Shown piece after piece: positions 18,222 to 28,253 of a stretch of DNA of 64,000 bases; position 1 is the stretch's first letter; each line of letters starts with the position of its first letter. This DNA comes from Amphibacillus sediminis NBRC 103570 (lineage in GTDB: Bacteria; Bacillota; Bacilli; Bacillales; Amphibacillaceae). The position numbers and the translations under genes were made by a program. Below the pieces are notes generated by a model. The model had not been told where the DNA came from and did no database searches. It saw only the letters and a list, made by a program, of their open reading frames with translations. Location: the NCBI RefSeq assembly GCF_001552275.1, contig NZ_BCQW01000014.1, positions 1-64,000 of the forward strand, in the 5' to 3' direction.

Positions 18222-20330
18222 TCAACGAATGAGATCAAGTTCATCTTTGCTTACTAATAATGTTCTTGGCTTACTACCATTCTGACCAGAGATTATCCCT
18301 TGTGCTTCCAAAGTATCGATTAACCGTGCAGCACGATTATAGCCTATTTTAAATTTACGTTGTAGTAGTGAGGTACTGACTGCTTCATTCTCGACAACAA
18401 AGGTTAATGCTTCATGATAGAGTTCGTCCTCTTGATCAGACTGTTCAATCAGCTCCAAAAGCTGTTCTTGCTCAAATAAATATTGCGTTGGATGGTGCTG
18501 TCTAACATAATGGGTTACACGTTCTATTTCTTCATCTGATACGTAACCGCCCTGAACACGTAAAGGTGTACGTGCCCCATTTTCAACGAATAACATATCC
18601 CCTTTTCCAAGTAAACGTTCTGCTCCATTCGTATCAAGCATTGTTCTAGAATCAACCTGTGAGGCAACACTAAAGGCGATTCGTGTCGGGATATTCGCTT
18701 TAATTAAGCCTGTGATCACATCAACCGACGGACGTTGTGTTGCTAATAGTAGATGAATACCACAAGCTCTTGCTTTCTGAGCAATTCGGCAAATCGAGTC
18801 TTCAACATCCTGAGGGGCTGCCATCATTAGATCAGCTAACTCATCAATAATGATCACTAAATAGGGCATTTTATCCGCTTGCTGATTACGTTGCATTTTA
18901 GCATTATAGCGTTCAATATCTCTTGTTCCTGTCTCAACAAATTTGCTATAACGTTCTTCCATTTCTTCTACGGCCCATTTTAAAGCATGGGTAGCTGCCT
19001 TCACATCAGTTATTACCGGTGAGACAAGATGCGGTATAGCATTATAAGGCGCTAACTCGACCATTTTTGGATCGATAAGTAATAAACGTACATCCTTAGG
19101 AGATGCTTTGTACAGTAAAGAAACAAGAATTGAATTAATGCATACACTTTTTCCAGAACCGGTAGCACCTGCAATTAATCCATGCGGCATCCGCTTAATA
19201 TCTGTTACGACTGGTTTTCCTTCAATATCCAAACCTAAACCGATTGTCAATGAGGAATCAGCATGTGTAAATTGATCTGATTTAAAAATATCAAGTAAAC
19301 CAACTGGCTGAGCGACTCGATTAGGTATTTCAATTCCAATCGCATTTCTACCTGGAATTGGTGCCTCAATCCTGACGTCTTTGGCTGCCATATTAAGCTT
19401 AATGTCATCACTCAAATTTTTTACCTTACTTACCTTCACCCCTGAATCAAGTTGAATTTCAAAACGCGTAACAGATGGTCCCTGCATCGCATTAACAACC
19501 CGAGCAGGAACATTAAATTGCATCAGGGTCTCCGTCAGTTGCTTAGCCTGACGCTCTACCCAAGCCTGATCTGGCTTAGTTTGCTGACCACCATCATCAA
19601 GTAGGTGGAGTGGTGGTAATGATGGCTTGGCCTTATGGATTGACTGTTGAATGGACTGTTCTGCTTGGCGCTGACGATGCTTATCACTTGGACGCATAAT
19701 CACGTTATAAGGTGATTTGGTCGAAGTTTTCCTTTCAGTTACTTCGGTTGGCTTACTCCGTTCAGTTGGAGTGGTCAATTCTTGAGTTATATCCATTTCC
19801 GATTCAATAGCTTCATTGGTATTGACCTGATTATCATCTTCGACATCTTGGATCTCAGAAGTTGTTGAAACCGATGCGCTATTATGTAAAATGTTACCTT
19901 CTTCACTAGCTTCTGCAGCTATTGTCTCGGTCGGGATAGGATTAGACTCTACAACCTCATCAGAATGCTCTTGGCGTGACCTCCTTAAGTAGGCTGGCTT
20001 ATCAAGATCTACTGACTCTTTTACTGTCCGAAATCCATGGATAGGAGATGGTACTTCCGTAGGACGAAATGGTTGCTTATGGTTTGCATCGCTATTTCTT
20101 TCTCCTTCACCAACTTGCCTATTCGACCGACGTGACATTTGCTCAACTTTTTTCGGAGGATCAATTGGCATTGGAAAACGGTATGACCGTTTTTTCGGAT
20201 AACGGTAAGCTACTTTCGTATCGAGAGTCTGATCACTCTTGTCAAAATTCTCATGTTGAACAAGCTTTGGTTCAGACGACTGATCAACGCCAAATATCGC
20301 TTTTATCATATCTTTTAATGGTTGCCACAT
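18222..20330 (-). CDS. sftA: soluble DNA translocase SftA (FtsK/SpoIIIE family)
   Basis: ATP-driven DNA pump that moves chromosome arms away from the closing septum. The 702-residue protein lacks N-terminal membrane segments, as SftA (YtpS) does, unlike SpoIIIE. A low-complexity, charged linker covers residues 40-250. The motor has Walker A GATGSGKS at 388-395, Walker B LLLIDPKMVEL and the VIIIDELADLMM strand. A winged-helix gamma domain that reads oriented motifs covers about 630-700 (STSLLQRKFKIGYNRAARLID). It is shorter than B. subtilis SftA (about 950) because of the shorter linker. Position beside ytpR/ytpQ matches B. subtilis. Confidence 0.94.
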   Translation of the reverse strand: MWQPLKDMIKAIFGVDQSSEPKLVQHENFDKSDQTLDTKVAYRYPKKRSYRFPMPIDPPKKVEQMSRRSNRQVGEGERNSDANHKQPFRPTEVPSPIHGFRTVKESVDLDKPAYLRRSRQEHSDEVVESNPIPTETIAAEASEEGNILHNSASVSTTSEIQDVEDDNQVNTNEAIESEMDITQELTTPTERSKPTEVTERKTSTKSPYNVIMRPSDKHRQRQAEQSIQQSIHKAKPSLPPLHLLDDGGQQTKPDQAWVERQAKQLTETLMQFNVPARVVNAMQGPSVTRFEIQLDSGVKVSKVKNLSDDIKLNMAAKDVRIEAPIPGRNAIGIEIPNRVAQPVGLLDIFKSDQFTHADSSLTIGLGLDIEGKPVVTDIKRMPHGLIAGATGSGKSVCINSILVSLLYKASPKDVRLLLIDPKMVELAPYNAIPHLVSPVITDVKAATHALKWAVEEMEERYSKFVETGTRDIERYNAKMQRNQQADKMPYLVIIIDELADLMMAAPQDVEDSICRIAQKARACGIHLLLATQRPSVDVITGLIKANIPTRIAFSVASQVDSRTMLDTNGAERLLGKGDMLFVENGARTPLRVQGGYVSDEEIERVTHYVRQHHPTQYLFEQEQLLELIEQSDQEDELYHEALTFVVENEAVSTSLLQRKFKIGYNRAARLIDTLEAQGIISGQNGSKPRTLLVSKDELDLIR

Positions 20331-20671
20331 GATGTATCCACTCTTCCATCAGATTATTTAATTCTTATTTTAACAGGTTTTACCCTGTAAGAGGTAGTTC
20401 AAAATCTTCACCAAATGATAAACGGCATTTCTCTTTGTTGGCTCACCTCTCCGCCACTCACGTATATTTAAGGCATACGCTCCATTGTTTAAATCGGCGC
20501 TGCCTTAATCTGCTTACTTATAATTTTGCTTCTTTTGAACGGCTTAAACAAATCAAATACGCCTTTGCGTATTTGATTTCGTATTTTACCAATGAAAAAT
20601 GCGTACCCCATCCTTATTAAAAATGCGTAAAAGAGCTTATCCTCCTCTACGCACTTCGCCCATCTTAAAAA
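20331..20671. other. intergenic region upstream of sftA
   Basis: No gene is supported. It contains the short hairpin described at 20550-20579. Several stretches are rich in GCGTA and TACGC, suggestive of decayed repeat sequence, and repeat A copy 7 begins at 20672. Confidence 0.35.
20550..20579. repeat. hairpin resembling the 5' end of repeat B
   Basis: AAATCAAATACGC and GCGTATTTGATTT pair perfectly over 13 bases with a CTTT loop. Repeat B copy 2 starts ATCAAATGCGCCTTGGCG and continues TATTTG, so this looks like the first 30 bases of B without the rest. Confidence 0.5.
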
Positions 20672-20865
20672 ATAAAGTGAAACTTCGTTCAGTGGGAGGG
20701 TTTTTTCATCCACCACTGAACGTTAGTTGAACCAATCGAGCCGTGTTACTGACTGTTGGATCTGCTACTTAACATGACGTGTTCCCTTATTTCTTGAAGG
20801 GGGGCTTACAGAAGCCCTTCGATGGGGCGAGTAATCGCAGCCCCAGTCAGTTACACTATTGTAAA
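20672..20865 (+). repeat. repeat A, copy 7 (module I deleted), entering the ytpR 3' end
   Basis: The outer arm is short (AGTGGGAGGG, then a T-rich loop, then CCACCACTGAACG). Modules II and III are present. The right end reads CAGTTACACTATTGTAAA, and the ytpR stop codon is the reverse complement of its TTA at 20851-20853. Confidence 0.88.
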
Positions 20866-21453
20866 CGGCTGACCTGCTTCGACGTCACCTTCAAGGACAT
20901 AGATCCCTTTTTCTTGTGGAGCGTTTGGTAGTCCAAGTTCTTTCTGTGAACAGATCATTCCAAAGGAATCTACTCCTCTAAGTTGTGCCGCCTTTATTTC
21001 AAGTCCGCTCGGCATGATCGCCCCTACTTTAGCCACAACAACATGCTGTCCAGCTTCAACATTAGGAGCTCCACAAACAATTTGTACTGTTTCATTACCG
21101 AGATCAACTTGACAAACACTTAATTTATCTGCATTCGCATGCTTTTCCTTTTCTTTGACATAGCCAATCACAAATTTAGGTGTTAAATCAAGCTCTAATG
21201 TTGGTGCATTATTTTTTGCAAAAATCTGATTGATTTCGTCTAATAATTGTTCTGTTAATGTATGTTTTCCATCCTCAAGAGTTAAATAGCTTGTTGCCCG
21301 AAAAATATTGTAGCCGATAACTTGCTTTTGAGATTGATCATAGATTTCAGTAATATCTCCGTATTTTCGGTGGCTAATCGCCTCACGATTCCCTTGCTTA
21401 AGTGGTATAATCAGTACATCACCTATACCCTGCTTGTTATAATACACTTTCAT
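20851..21453 (-). CDS. ytpR: YtpR, tRNA-binding domain protein
   Basis: 200 residues. The N-terminal half ([16 protein letters not shown]) is the DUF4479 domain. The C-terminal half is the EMAP-type tRNA-binding OB fold also found in PheT ([49 protein letters not shown]). The ATG at 21453 follows GAGG at nine bases and is preferred over an upstream in-frame ATG. It directly follows ytpQ (one base apart). The final codons (T, I, V, stop) overlap the right end of repeat A copy 7, so the native C-terminus has probably been replaced. Confidence 0.92.
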   Translation of the reverse strand: MKVYYNKQGIGDVLIIPLKQGNREAISHRKYGDITEIYDQSQKQVIGYNIFRATSYLTLEDGKHTLTEQLLDEINQIFAKNNAPTLELDLTPKFVIGYVKEKEKHANADKLSVCQVDLGNETVQIVCGAPNVEAGQHVVVAKVGAIMPSGLEIKAAQLRGVDSFGMICSQKELGLPNAPQEKGIYVLEGDVEAGQPFTIV

Positions 21454-21454
21454 T

Positions 21455-22279
21455 CTATTCATCCTCATTTTCATTTTGATTCATTGGTTTCTTTTTCGCT
21501 AAAATAAAAACTGGTTCGAGATGCCTATCCTGATAAATGAAAGATAAAGCCGTAATGGGCACACGTCCTTCTGCGAAAAATTGCATGGCCATCTGTGCTA
21601 GAATATCATAACCCATTTCATTTCGTACATCAACCACAATTAAAACATCTTGGTGCGGCACAGCGATGGCAAGCTCCCCCTTAGCTTGATCAGCCATTTG
21701 ATCAAGCCAGCTTTCATTTAACAATCTACTGGCATCATAACCATCTTGGGCTGAAACAAAATAAAATTGATTACCAGCCACTTCATCTTCCTTCAAATTA
21801 ATAGGTAGTGACTTCATATTAAATAAAGCCATCTCATGTAAATGTGCTCGACTCCAGCCTGTAGTCGCTAATAATGATTCATCAATAAGTTGATACGTAT
21901 CCCCTAAGTCCAATGCATAATAGATCCGCGTTTCCGCTGTATGATCTTGATAAATCAATGCCTTGCCAGAATTGGTTGCTGTGGGAAATGAGGTACTCCG
22001 TATAACTGGAAATATCTTTTGTTCATTTCCTTGCAAGCTTTGTTCTTCATTCATCATTTTTAGTGAAGTCTTAACATGATAGACAAGCTCTTCAATAGCG
22101 GCTTCTCCTCTTTGCTCATGCTTGGCAAGCACGCTTGGCAGCTTAATCGTTACACCTTTTTTAGTTTGTCGCCATTCGACACGATAACTATCCTGTTCAC
22201 GGTTAAAGGAAGTTTGCCATTCTGATTGGCTAAAGTGCTTGTCTAATATTTTTTTTAATTTAAGTGTCGTTAAAGCCAT
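21455..22279 (-). CDS. ytpQ: YtpQ, DUF1444 family protein
   Basis: A 274-residue soluble protein of the DUF1444 family ([66 protein letters not shown]-like strand [15 protein letters not shown]). Biochemical role is unknown. The ATG follows AAGGAGG. It is translationally linked to ytpR, and the ytpP-ytpQ-ytpR-sftA order is that of B. subtilis. Confidence 0.92.
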   Translation of the reverse strand: MALTTLKLKKILDKHFSQSEWQTSFNREQDSYRVEWRQTKKGVTIKLPSVLAKHEQRGEAAIEELVYHVKTSLKMMNEEQSLQGNEQKIFPVIRSTSFPTATNSGKALIYQDHTAETRIYYALDLGDTYQLIDESLLATTGWSRAHLHEMALFNMKSLPINLKEDEVAGNQFYFVSAQDGYDASRLLNESWLDQMADQAKGELAIAVPHQDVLIVVDVRNEMGYDILAQMAMQFFAEGRVPITALSFIYQDRHLEPVFILAKKKPMNQNENEDE

Positions 22280-22413
22280 ATCAGTTTTTCCTCCTTAAGG
22301 ACTAAATGACATGCAAGTCATTGTATCATGTTTAGTTCTAGCATGAAACAAGAAGATCCGATTATCCAAAAAGACATAATTTTATCTATGAAATATTCCA
22401 AAAAGCTGAGTGC

Positions 22414-22442
22414 AAAATAAAAGCACCTATACGGTACTTTTA
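22414..22442 (-). terminator. terminator after ytpP
   Basis: AAAAGTACC and GGTGCTTTT on the minus strand form a stem, with ATTTTG as a weak tail. This separates ytpP from ytpQ. Confidence 0.6.
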
Positions 22443-22470
22443 CTCTACATATACGCTGATACCGATGTCT

Positions 22471-22785
22471 CTAGCCTACCTTATCTAAAAAGGCTTCAAT
22501 TTCTTCACGCGTTTTACGATCCTTACTTACAAACCGTGCAACCTCTTCACCATTATTAAATGCCAAAAAACTAGGTATACCGAAAATATCCTGTTTAATA
22601 CAAAGATCAATAAATTGATCACGGTCTACATAAATAAATGTAAGGTCAGGATAGCTCTCTTCTAGTTCAGGCAAAAATGGTTCAATCACGCGACAATCTG
22701 GACACCAATCTGCCGAAAACATAAATACTGTCTTTCCTTCGTTAGCTAATTCTTGGAATTGTACTTCTGATTCTAATGCTTTCAC
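22471..22785 (-). CDS. ytpP: thioredoxin-like protein YtpP
   Basis: 104-residue thioredoxin fold with the redox motif [14 protein letters not shown]. It differs from the classical CGPC. The cis-proline is in FGIPSFLAF. Probably a cytoplasmic thiol-disulfide oxidoreductase. The GTG at 22785 is chosen because GGGGG lies nine bases upstream. A longer frame with ATG at 22815 would overlap the end of the PfoR-type gene and lacks a site. Length then matches Bacillus YtpP (about 107). Confidence 0.9.
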   Translation of the reverse strand: MKALESEVQFQELANEGKTVFMFSADWCPDCRVIEPFLPELEESYPDLTFIYVDRDQFIDLCIKQDIFGIPSFLAFNNGEEVARFVSKDRKTREEIEAFLDKVG

Positions 22786-22807
22786 TTTTATTGTCCCCCT
22801 ATACTTA

Positions 22808-23848
22808 TTAATCATAGTTAATCTTCATATCACCTATTTTAATCCATTGCTTACGTCTCATCCACTCTGAAACGACCAAACTGATCAGTGCCGGCCCAAT
22901 AATATGGACAAACAAGACCATCCAAAGTACATTTAACGTAAATCCCATCGTTTGAAAAGTCATGATTTGACCGACTAGACCAGCTGTTCCCATTCCCGCC
23001 CCTGACGGGTTATTGAGCATTTTCAACCATACAGTGGAAATCGGTGCCATAACCATACCAGCAATCGTAGGTGGGATGATAATAAGCGGTTTTCTTAATA
23101 TGTTTGCAATTTGAAGCATCGATGTTCCGATACCTTGTGCAATTAATCCACCTACCCCATTTTCACGATAACTACTTACGGCAAAGCCCACCATTTGTGC
23201 TGAACAGCCAACTACAGCGGCTGCGGCCGCTAAACCATCAAGTGATAACATCAACGCTATGGCTACACTGGATATAGGTGCAGTCAATGCCCACCCCATT
23301 AAAACAGCTACAACTATTCCCATAATAAAGGGTTGCTGAGTTGTTGACCAGTTGATAATCTGACCTAAGCTAGTCATCAAAGTATTTATGGGTGACCCAA
23401 TAAATACAGCTATAATATATCCTACCACAATCGTTGTCAAAGGTGTTAATATTATGTCTACTTTTGTCTCTTTATAAATAAGTTTACCCATTTCAGTTGC
23501 TATAAGAGCACTGACATAAGCGCCTACTGGGCCACCTAGCTCATTCCCAAATGCACCAGCAAATAGCGCAGAAAAAAGCACCAATGGAGGTGCCTTTAAA
23601 CTATAAGAAATGGCGATTCCTATAGCACCACCGACAACCTTTCCATCCATTGCAAATGTCCCCATCTCGACTAATGATGTGCTAAGCATAGATTCCCCGA
23701 AAAAACGAGCAATTTGCTCACCTAATGTTTGGATAATTAAGCCGATAATTAATGATGAAAATAGACCTAAAGCCATATAGCTTAATGCTGAAATAAAATA
23801 GTTATGAGCAGATATTTCAATATTTTTTTTATTTAAAAAATGTTTCAT
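22808..23848 (-). CDS. PfoR-type membrane protein (PTS EIIC-like, COG3641)
   Basis: 346 residues with about nine hydrophobic segments. They are rich in glycine and alanine and carry the family runs [41 protein letters not shown] and [16 protein letters not shown]. The family resembles PTS EIIC membrane domains and includes PfoR, first described as a regulator of perfringolysin O. No phosphoryl-carrying EIIA or EIIB gene is nearby, so it may be a transporter working without PTS phosphorylation. Substrate is unknown. The ATG follows AAAGGGGG. It probably forms a unit with ytpP. Confidence 0.75.
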   Translation of the reverse strand: MKHFLNKKNIEISAHNYFISALSYMALGLFSSLIIGLIIQTLGEQIARFFGESMLSTSLVEMGTFAMDGKVVGGAIGIAISYSLKAPPLVLFSALFAGAFGNELGGPVGAYVSALIATEMGKLIYKETKVDIILTPLTTIVVGYIIAVFIGSPINTLMTSLGQIINWSTTQQPFIMGIVVAVLMGWALTAPISSVAIALMLSLDGLAAAAAVVGCSAQMVGFAVSSYRENGVGGLIAQGIGTSMLQIANILRKPLIIIPPTIAGMVMAPISTVWLKMLNNPSGAGMGTAGLVGQIMTFQTMGFTLNVLWMVLFVHIIGPALISLVVSEWMRRKQWIKIGDMKINYD

Positions 23849-24030
23849 GATATTTCCCCCTTTAGCTTCTTCACTATCTTACACTACCTTTTTACACATG
23901 ACAAGACACCTGATCCGACTTTATGATATTCTTGTTTTTGTAAATTTTAAAAAGGGAATTTCTATTGAGGGATACGAGAATTGATTTGAGTGGATAGAAA
24001 AGCGTTAGCAACCTGCACTAATCCTTTCAT

Positions 24031-24275
24031 ATAAAGTGAAACTTCGTTCAGTGGGGTTTCGACGCATAGGATGTGCTCAGACATTGCGACATGATGTCGC
24101 AAACTTAGTCGGCTTCCTCCCCCCACTGAACGTTAGTTGAACCATTCGGGCCGTTACTGGCTGTTGAATCTCCCATTGGACATGACGTGTTCCCTTATTT
24201 CTTGAAGTGGGAGCCTTACAAAAGCCCTTCGATGGGGCGAGTAATCGCAGCCCCAGCCAGTTACACTGCAATCAA
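24031..24275 (+). repeat. repeat A, copy 8 (full length)
   Basis: All three modules are present with a slightly shortened inner region (GTGCTCAGACATTGCGACA). The right end reads CACTGCAATCAAAC, so the usual ATAAA is ATCAA, and it overlaps the first arm of the next terminator. Confidence 0.92.
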
Positions 24276-24306
24276 ACTGCCTAACTTAAACGCTAGGCAG
24301 TTTGAT
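24271..24306. terminator. terminator hairpin at the lipoprotein gene end
   Basis: ATCAAACTGCCTA and TAGGCAGTTTGAT form a perfect 13-pair stem. A six-T run follows on the plus strand. The left arm shares bases with repeat A copy 8. Confidence 0.7.
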
Positions 24307-24329
24307 TTTTTGGTGTATAGAATATTGAC

Positions 24330-24827
24330 TTATTCCACAGAATTTAGCATTGTAATCATATTGGCAACATCATCCTCGATCTGTTTTAAAGAAGTATGTG
24401 TAGTCAGACGCATACCACCAATACCGACTTGTACCTCATAATGGTCTTCCATATATTCTACCTTGACATAACCGAATCGATCATTATCTTGAAATGTTTC
24501 CAGTAATGCATAATCCCCAGCTTGCTTAGCTAATTGATAGAAAAAGTCACTGTCTTGCTCCTCAAATAGATTATAAAAAAGAATATAAGTTTGATCATGA
24601 TTATTTAAAATAACATTATTGTCAAATTCTTCCTCAACTGTAAACCCTTCTGGCAAATAGATGTTAAAAGCCTTTAACTCCTTTGTCGCTTTTGGTGCTA
24701 CTTGCTCAAATGTCGGTTCTAACATGGTTTCAATTGCGGTAAGTGCCTCTTCTTCTGAAACGCCACAGCCTGTTAAAATTAGGGTGAATAGAATTAGAAA
24801 TAGAAAATAATGATAAGATCGTCTCAT
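24330..24827 (-). CDS. hypothetical lipoprotein
   Basis: 165 residues with a signal peptide (RRSYHYFLFLILFTLIL) and a lipobox LTGC, so the mature protein is a lipid-anchored outer-face protein of about 145 residues. The rest is acidic with YLPEGFTVEEEFDNNVILNN and KVEYMEDHYEVQVGIGG, a mixed alpha/beta domain. I do not recognise it beyond similarity to small Bacillus lipoproteins. The ATG at 24827 follows GGAGG at good spacing; an upstream in-frame ATG precedes that site. Confidence 0.8.
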   Translation of the reverse strand: MRRSYHYFLFLILFTLILTGCGVSEEEALTAIETMLEPTFEQVAPKATKELKAFNIYLPEGFTVEEEFDNNVILNNHDQTYILFYNLFEEQDSDFFYQLAKQAGDYALLETFQDNDRFGYVKVEYMEDHYEVQVGIGGMRLTTHTSLKQIEDDVANMITMLNSVE

Positions 24828-24959
24828 GCTAACCCTCCTACATACCAAAAATGCTCCACCTCATTATAATACGATTACCTATGATGTAGATAAGGGATCG
24901 CCAATTATTACGTAAACTTAATTTTTTGAAATCAATTCGTTACAATTAAGGATAATTTT

Positions 24960-25469
24960 TCATAGTGACAAGCTCTGTAAATATTGACCTTTTAAAAGCT
25001 TAACAACATGCGTAAACATCGCTTCTCGGTTAACTAAATTGTTTGTTAGAATACCGATGGTACCTTGATGATGTCTAATGTCATGTTTCTCTGTCAGTTT
25101 AGCCATAATATCCCCTAATTCTTCACCTGTTTCTAATGCCTTCACAATTGAATCTGGTAATAAAATACGAGCCCCGCCAGCATGAAAAATTCGTCCACTT
25201 GGATCAACTAAAGCGCCCCAATTACACAAATAATACTGACCATTTATCGTCATGATACCACCTTCTAAACCAATACCGATACTTCCCTGCTTCTGTTTTT
25301 GGCAAAAGCCAGCTCGATTAATTGCACCTTCAAGTGTCTCCTCGTCGGTAAAGGGTTGAGCAGATACATTTGAAGGTGCTGATATAGACTCTATTTTTGC
25401 ATCCGTAAATACCCTACGAACAGCTGCAAGTTTTGCTTTATTTGTTGAACCTAAAATAATTGTTTGCAA
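24960..25469 (-). CDS. DUF84 nucleoside triphosphatase (inosine/xanthosine triphosphatase type)
   Basis: 169 residues of the YjjX/DUF84 family, which hydrolyses non-canonical purine nucleotides such as ITP and XTP. Motifs: ILGSTNKAKLAAVR at the N-terminus, QPFTDEETLEGAINRA, the catalytic IGIGLEGGI, and GTIGILTNNLVNREAMFTHVV. It is near the family length. The start is TTG with AAGGA six bases upstream. The neighbours are the lipoprotein gene downstream and ytoP across repeat A copy 9. Confidence 0.88.
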   Translation of the reverse strand: MQTIILGSTNKAKLAAVRRVFTDAKIESISAPSNVSAQPFTDEETLEGAINRAGFCQKQKQGSIGIGLEGGIMTINGQYYLCNWGALVDPSGRIFHAGGARILLPDSIVKALETGEELGDIMAKLTEKHDIRHHQGTIGILTNNLVNREAMFTHVVKLLKGQYLQSLSL

Positions 25470-25526
25470 CGCTAATCCTTCTTTCTAAGTCATTTTAATA
25501 AACTAGCATATAAAGCTAACATCCCG

Positions 25527-25744
25527 ATAAAGTGAAACTTCGTTCAGTGGGGGTTTCGTCATATAGGATGTGCTAGTGCAGACGTTTCGACACGAAGTCG
25601 ATAACTTAGTCAGCTTCCTCTCTCCCACAGAACGTTAGTTGAACCAATCGGGCCGCTACTGGCTGTTGGATCTCCTACTTAGACATAACGTATCCCCTTA
25701 TTCTTGAAGTGGGAGTCTTACTGCCAATTACACTGCGATAAAAA
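25527..25744 (+). repeat. repeat A, copy 9 (module III deleted)
   Basis: Outer arm with inner region and the CTCC-CACTT/AAGTGGGAG hairpin. GAGTCTTACTGCC then passes directly to CAATTACACTGCGATAAAA, so the GGGGC module is absent. Confidence 0.92.
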
Positions 25745-25767
25745 GAAGTGAGGAAAGCCCCCCACTC

Positions 25768-26835
25768 CTAACTCATTTTGCGTATTTGTTCAACTGTATT
25801 CATATCTGTTTGTTTAACCAAGGTCACCAACAGCTCTCGAGCCGCAGCATAGTCATCGACATGAATAATGGAAGCATGTGTATGGATATAGCGTGAAGCA
25901 ATACCTATTACTGCTGAAGGGACACCCTCATGTGATAAATGGACGCGTCCAGCATCCGTTCCACCTTGCGAAATAAAGTATTGATAAGGGATTTGGTTAG
26001 ACTCAGCTGTATCTAGGATAAAGTCTCTCATCCCACGGTGTGTAATCATCGAGCGGTCATAAATTCGGAGTAGAGCGCCCTTACCAATTTGACCAAATGC
26101 TTGATCATCACCTGACATATCATTAGCTGGTGAAGCATCTAATGCATAGAAAATGTCTGGCTTAATCATATTGGCCGCAACTTGGGCTCCGCGTAATCCG
26201 ACTTCTTCTTGAACAGTGGCTCCAGAATAAAGCTGATTGGGGAGTTTATCATTCTGAAGTTCTTTTAATAATTCAATGGCCAACCCACAGCCATAGCGGT
26301 TATCCCAAGCCTTCGCCAAAATTTTCTTTTCATTTGCCATTGGCGTAAAAGGAGTGAGCGGAACAATTGATTGACCTGGTTTAATCCCCATAGCATTCGC
26401 ATCTTCCTGATCATCTGCACCAATATCAATAAGCATATTGCTAATTTCCATTGGTTTTGCCCGCTGTTCGGCTGTTAAGTTATGAGGTGGGATCGATCCA
26501 ATCACCCCAATGATCGGGCCTTGATCGGTCATGACTTGAACTCTTTGAGCTAGCATAACTTGGTTCCACCAACCACCTAGAGGTTGGAAGCGAAGCATCC
26601 CATTCTTAGTTATTTGAGTAACCATGAAGCCTACCTCATCCATATGTCCAGCAACCATAACGCGCGGACCCTGTCCATGTCTTACACCAAAAACCCCCCC
26701 TAAATTATCTTGGATCACTTCATCTGCGTATGATGTTAATTGTGTACGCATGTAATCACGTACACGATGTTCATTTCCCGGTGCACCCTGAAGCTCTGTT
26801 AACGTTTTAAAAAGCGCTTTTGTTTCTTGATTCAT
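25768..26835 (-). CDS. ytoP: M42 family aminopeptidase YtoP
   Basis: Cytoplasmic metallo-aminopeptidase of the glutamyl aminopeptidase type. The 355-residue protein has the metal ligands in [42 protein letters not shown] and the late HTHASIIH. The PDZ-like insertion of the family lies at about 75-165. The ATG at 26835 follows GGGAGG at nine bases and gives the normal length. It is divergent from ytzB, as in B. subtilis. Confidence 0.94.
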   Translation of the reverse strand: MNQETKALFKTLTELQGAPGNEHRVRDYMRTQLTSYADEVIQDNLGGVFGVRHGQGPRVMVAGHMDEVGFMVTQITKNGMLRFQPLGGWWNQVMLAQRVQVMTDQGPIIGVIGSIPPHNLTAEQRAKPMEISNMLIDIGADDQEDANAMGIKPGQSIVPLTPFTPMANEKKILAKAWDNRYGCGLAIELLKELQNDKLPNQLYSGATVQEEVGLRGAQVAANMIKPDIFYALDASPANDMSGDDQAFGQIGKGALLRIYDRSMITHRGMRDFILDTAESNQIPYQYFISQGGTDAGRVHLSHEGVPSAVIGIASRYIHTHASIIHVDDYAAARELLVTLVKQTDMNTVEQIRKMS

Positions 26836-27027
26836 TATGTAAAACCTCCCAGATTGATTAACCATATATCTATTGTAGCGAATTAGTGCTTGTTATGCCA
26901 GTTAACTGAGCCACTTACATTAAGATTGGCTAAGGCGTAATAACCAAAAGATGTCATTGCATTCGCTATGCTAATTTGTTAAAAATAAGGTATACTAGCA
27001 TTAATATAATAAATTGAGGTGAAATGG

Positions 27028-27348
27028 ATGAATTGGAAAAAGTCTCTTTGTGCGCTAGGCGTGGGTGCAGCAATTGGCTATACAATAAAGACTCATTTAA
27101 CGCAATTGCCGATTCGACCAGAGCAAGCCCTAAAGCTTGCTAAGCAAATGTTTAAAGAGAAGGGGGCAGTTAGTGGTTCATGGATTTACATGAAGCCTGA
27201 AAAAATTGAACTGCATGACCTTGAGTATACCATTTATCGTGGTGGAATTACCCGAACGATCAATGAGGTTAATACACAATATGAATTTTTTGTGGATGCT
27301 TATACTGGTACTATTGTCGCCACAGAAGAGACAAGCCCTGCTGTATAA
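27028..27348 (+). CDS. ytzB: YtzB, PepSY-like small membrane-anchored protein
   Basis: 106 residues. An N-terminal hydrophobic stretch (SLCALGVGAAIGYTI) probably anchors it. It is followed by a PepSY-like domain (RPEQALKLAKQMFKEKGAVSGSWI, INEVNTQYEFFVDAYTGTIV). PepSY domains are thought to inhibit peptidases or bind peptides. The ATG at 27028 lies eight bases after GAGG; an upstream GTG overlaps that site. It is divergent from ytoP, as in B. subtilis. Confidence 0.88.
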   Translation: MNWKKSLCALGVGAAIGYTIKTHLTQLPIRPEQALKLAKQMFKEKGAVSGSWIYMKPEKIELHDLEYTIYRGGITRTINEVNTQYEFFVDAYTGTIVATEETSPAV

Positions 27349-27487
27349 CATCACTTACTTAAGTAAGAGTGATCGGGATAAACCTATAGCTTAACACCTT
27401 TTAAGTATGTTTATAATCGTTAGATCTGATTCTGACATGGGATAAATTTTTGTTAAAGCTATGCTCTAAAATGAATTTGACTCGCAG

Positions 27488-27538
27488 AAAAAACGGGCAG
27501 ATGGTCATATATGGCCACGTGCCCGTTTCCTTGTTTGT
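27488..27538 (-). terminator. terminator after trmB
   Basis: On the minus strand AAACGGGCA and TGCCCGTTT form the stem, with a nested GTGGCCATATATGACCAT loop, followed by six Ts. Confidence 0.85.
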
Positions 27539-27581
27539 GTTTAGCTAAAAGCTACTACGATTTAGAATTGAGTGCTGTCCT

Positions 27582-28226
27582 TCATTTCTTGGGAAAACGT
27601 GCCCGACAGCGGAAAATGGGTTGTCCTTTGGCAGCAAATTTCTGTTCATACTCCGTCATTACATTCGTTGGATCGTTCAATTCATGTAAATCTAGATTAA
27701 CCTCCTCTAGGATCATCCCAAATTGCGAAAAGCTAGTGATAGAATATTCAAATAAACCTTGATTATCTGTTTTAAAAACTATGTCACCATCATCTTTTAA
27801 AATTTGTTGATATTGTTGTAAAAAAGTATGATAGGTTAGGCGACGTTTAGCATGTTTATTTTTCGGCCAAGGATCTGAGAAATTAAGATAAATTCGCTCA
27901 ACTTCATGATCGGCAAATAATTCTGATAAATCCTTTGCATCATAGTTAATAAATCTTATATTATCCGGTTGTGATTCAACAGCTTTTTGTACAGCACTAA
28001 CAAGGATACTTTTGACTAATTCCATCGCAATAAAGTTAATGTTAGGAAATTGCTTGGCCATACCGATGATAAACTGCCCTTTCCCTGAACCGATTTCGAG
28101 GTGTATAGGCTGATTTTTAGAGAATTGTGCGCGCCAATTTCCTTTTTGAGCAGTAGGATTTAATTCCACATACTGGGTTTGCTCTCTTAAAAAGTCCTCA
28201 GCCCAAGGCTTGTGTCTTGCTCTCAC
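27582..28226 (-). CDS. trmB: tRNA (guanine-N7-)-methyltransferase
   Basis: Methylates G46 in the variable loop of tRNAs using S-adenosylmethionine. The 214-residue protein has the Rossmann methyltransferase loop LEIGSGKGQF, the family signature YLNFSDPWPKNKHAKRR, and TEYEQKFAAKGQPIFRCR at the C-terminus. The start is GTG, eight bases after AAGGAG; an out-of-frame ATG lies two bases upstream. It follows ytmP (28 bases apart), as in B. subtilis where it is ytmQ. Confidence 0.96.
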   Translation of the reverse strand: MRARHKPWAEDFLREQTQYVELNPTAQKGNWRAQFSKNQPIHLEIGSGKGQFIIGMAKQFPNINFIAMELVKSILVSAVQKAVESQPDNIRFINYDAKDLSELFADHEVERIYLNFSDPWPKNKHAKRRLTYHTFLQQYQQILKDDGDIVFKTDNQGLFEYSITSFSQFGMILEEVNLDLHELNDPTNVMTEYEQKFAAKGQPIFRCRARFPKK

Positions 28227-28253
28227 ATTAATGACTCCTTTTTAAACACTTTC

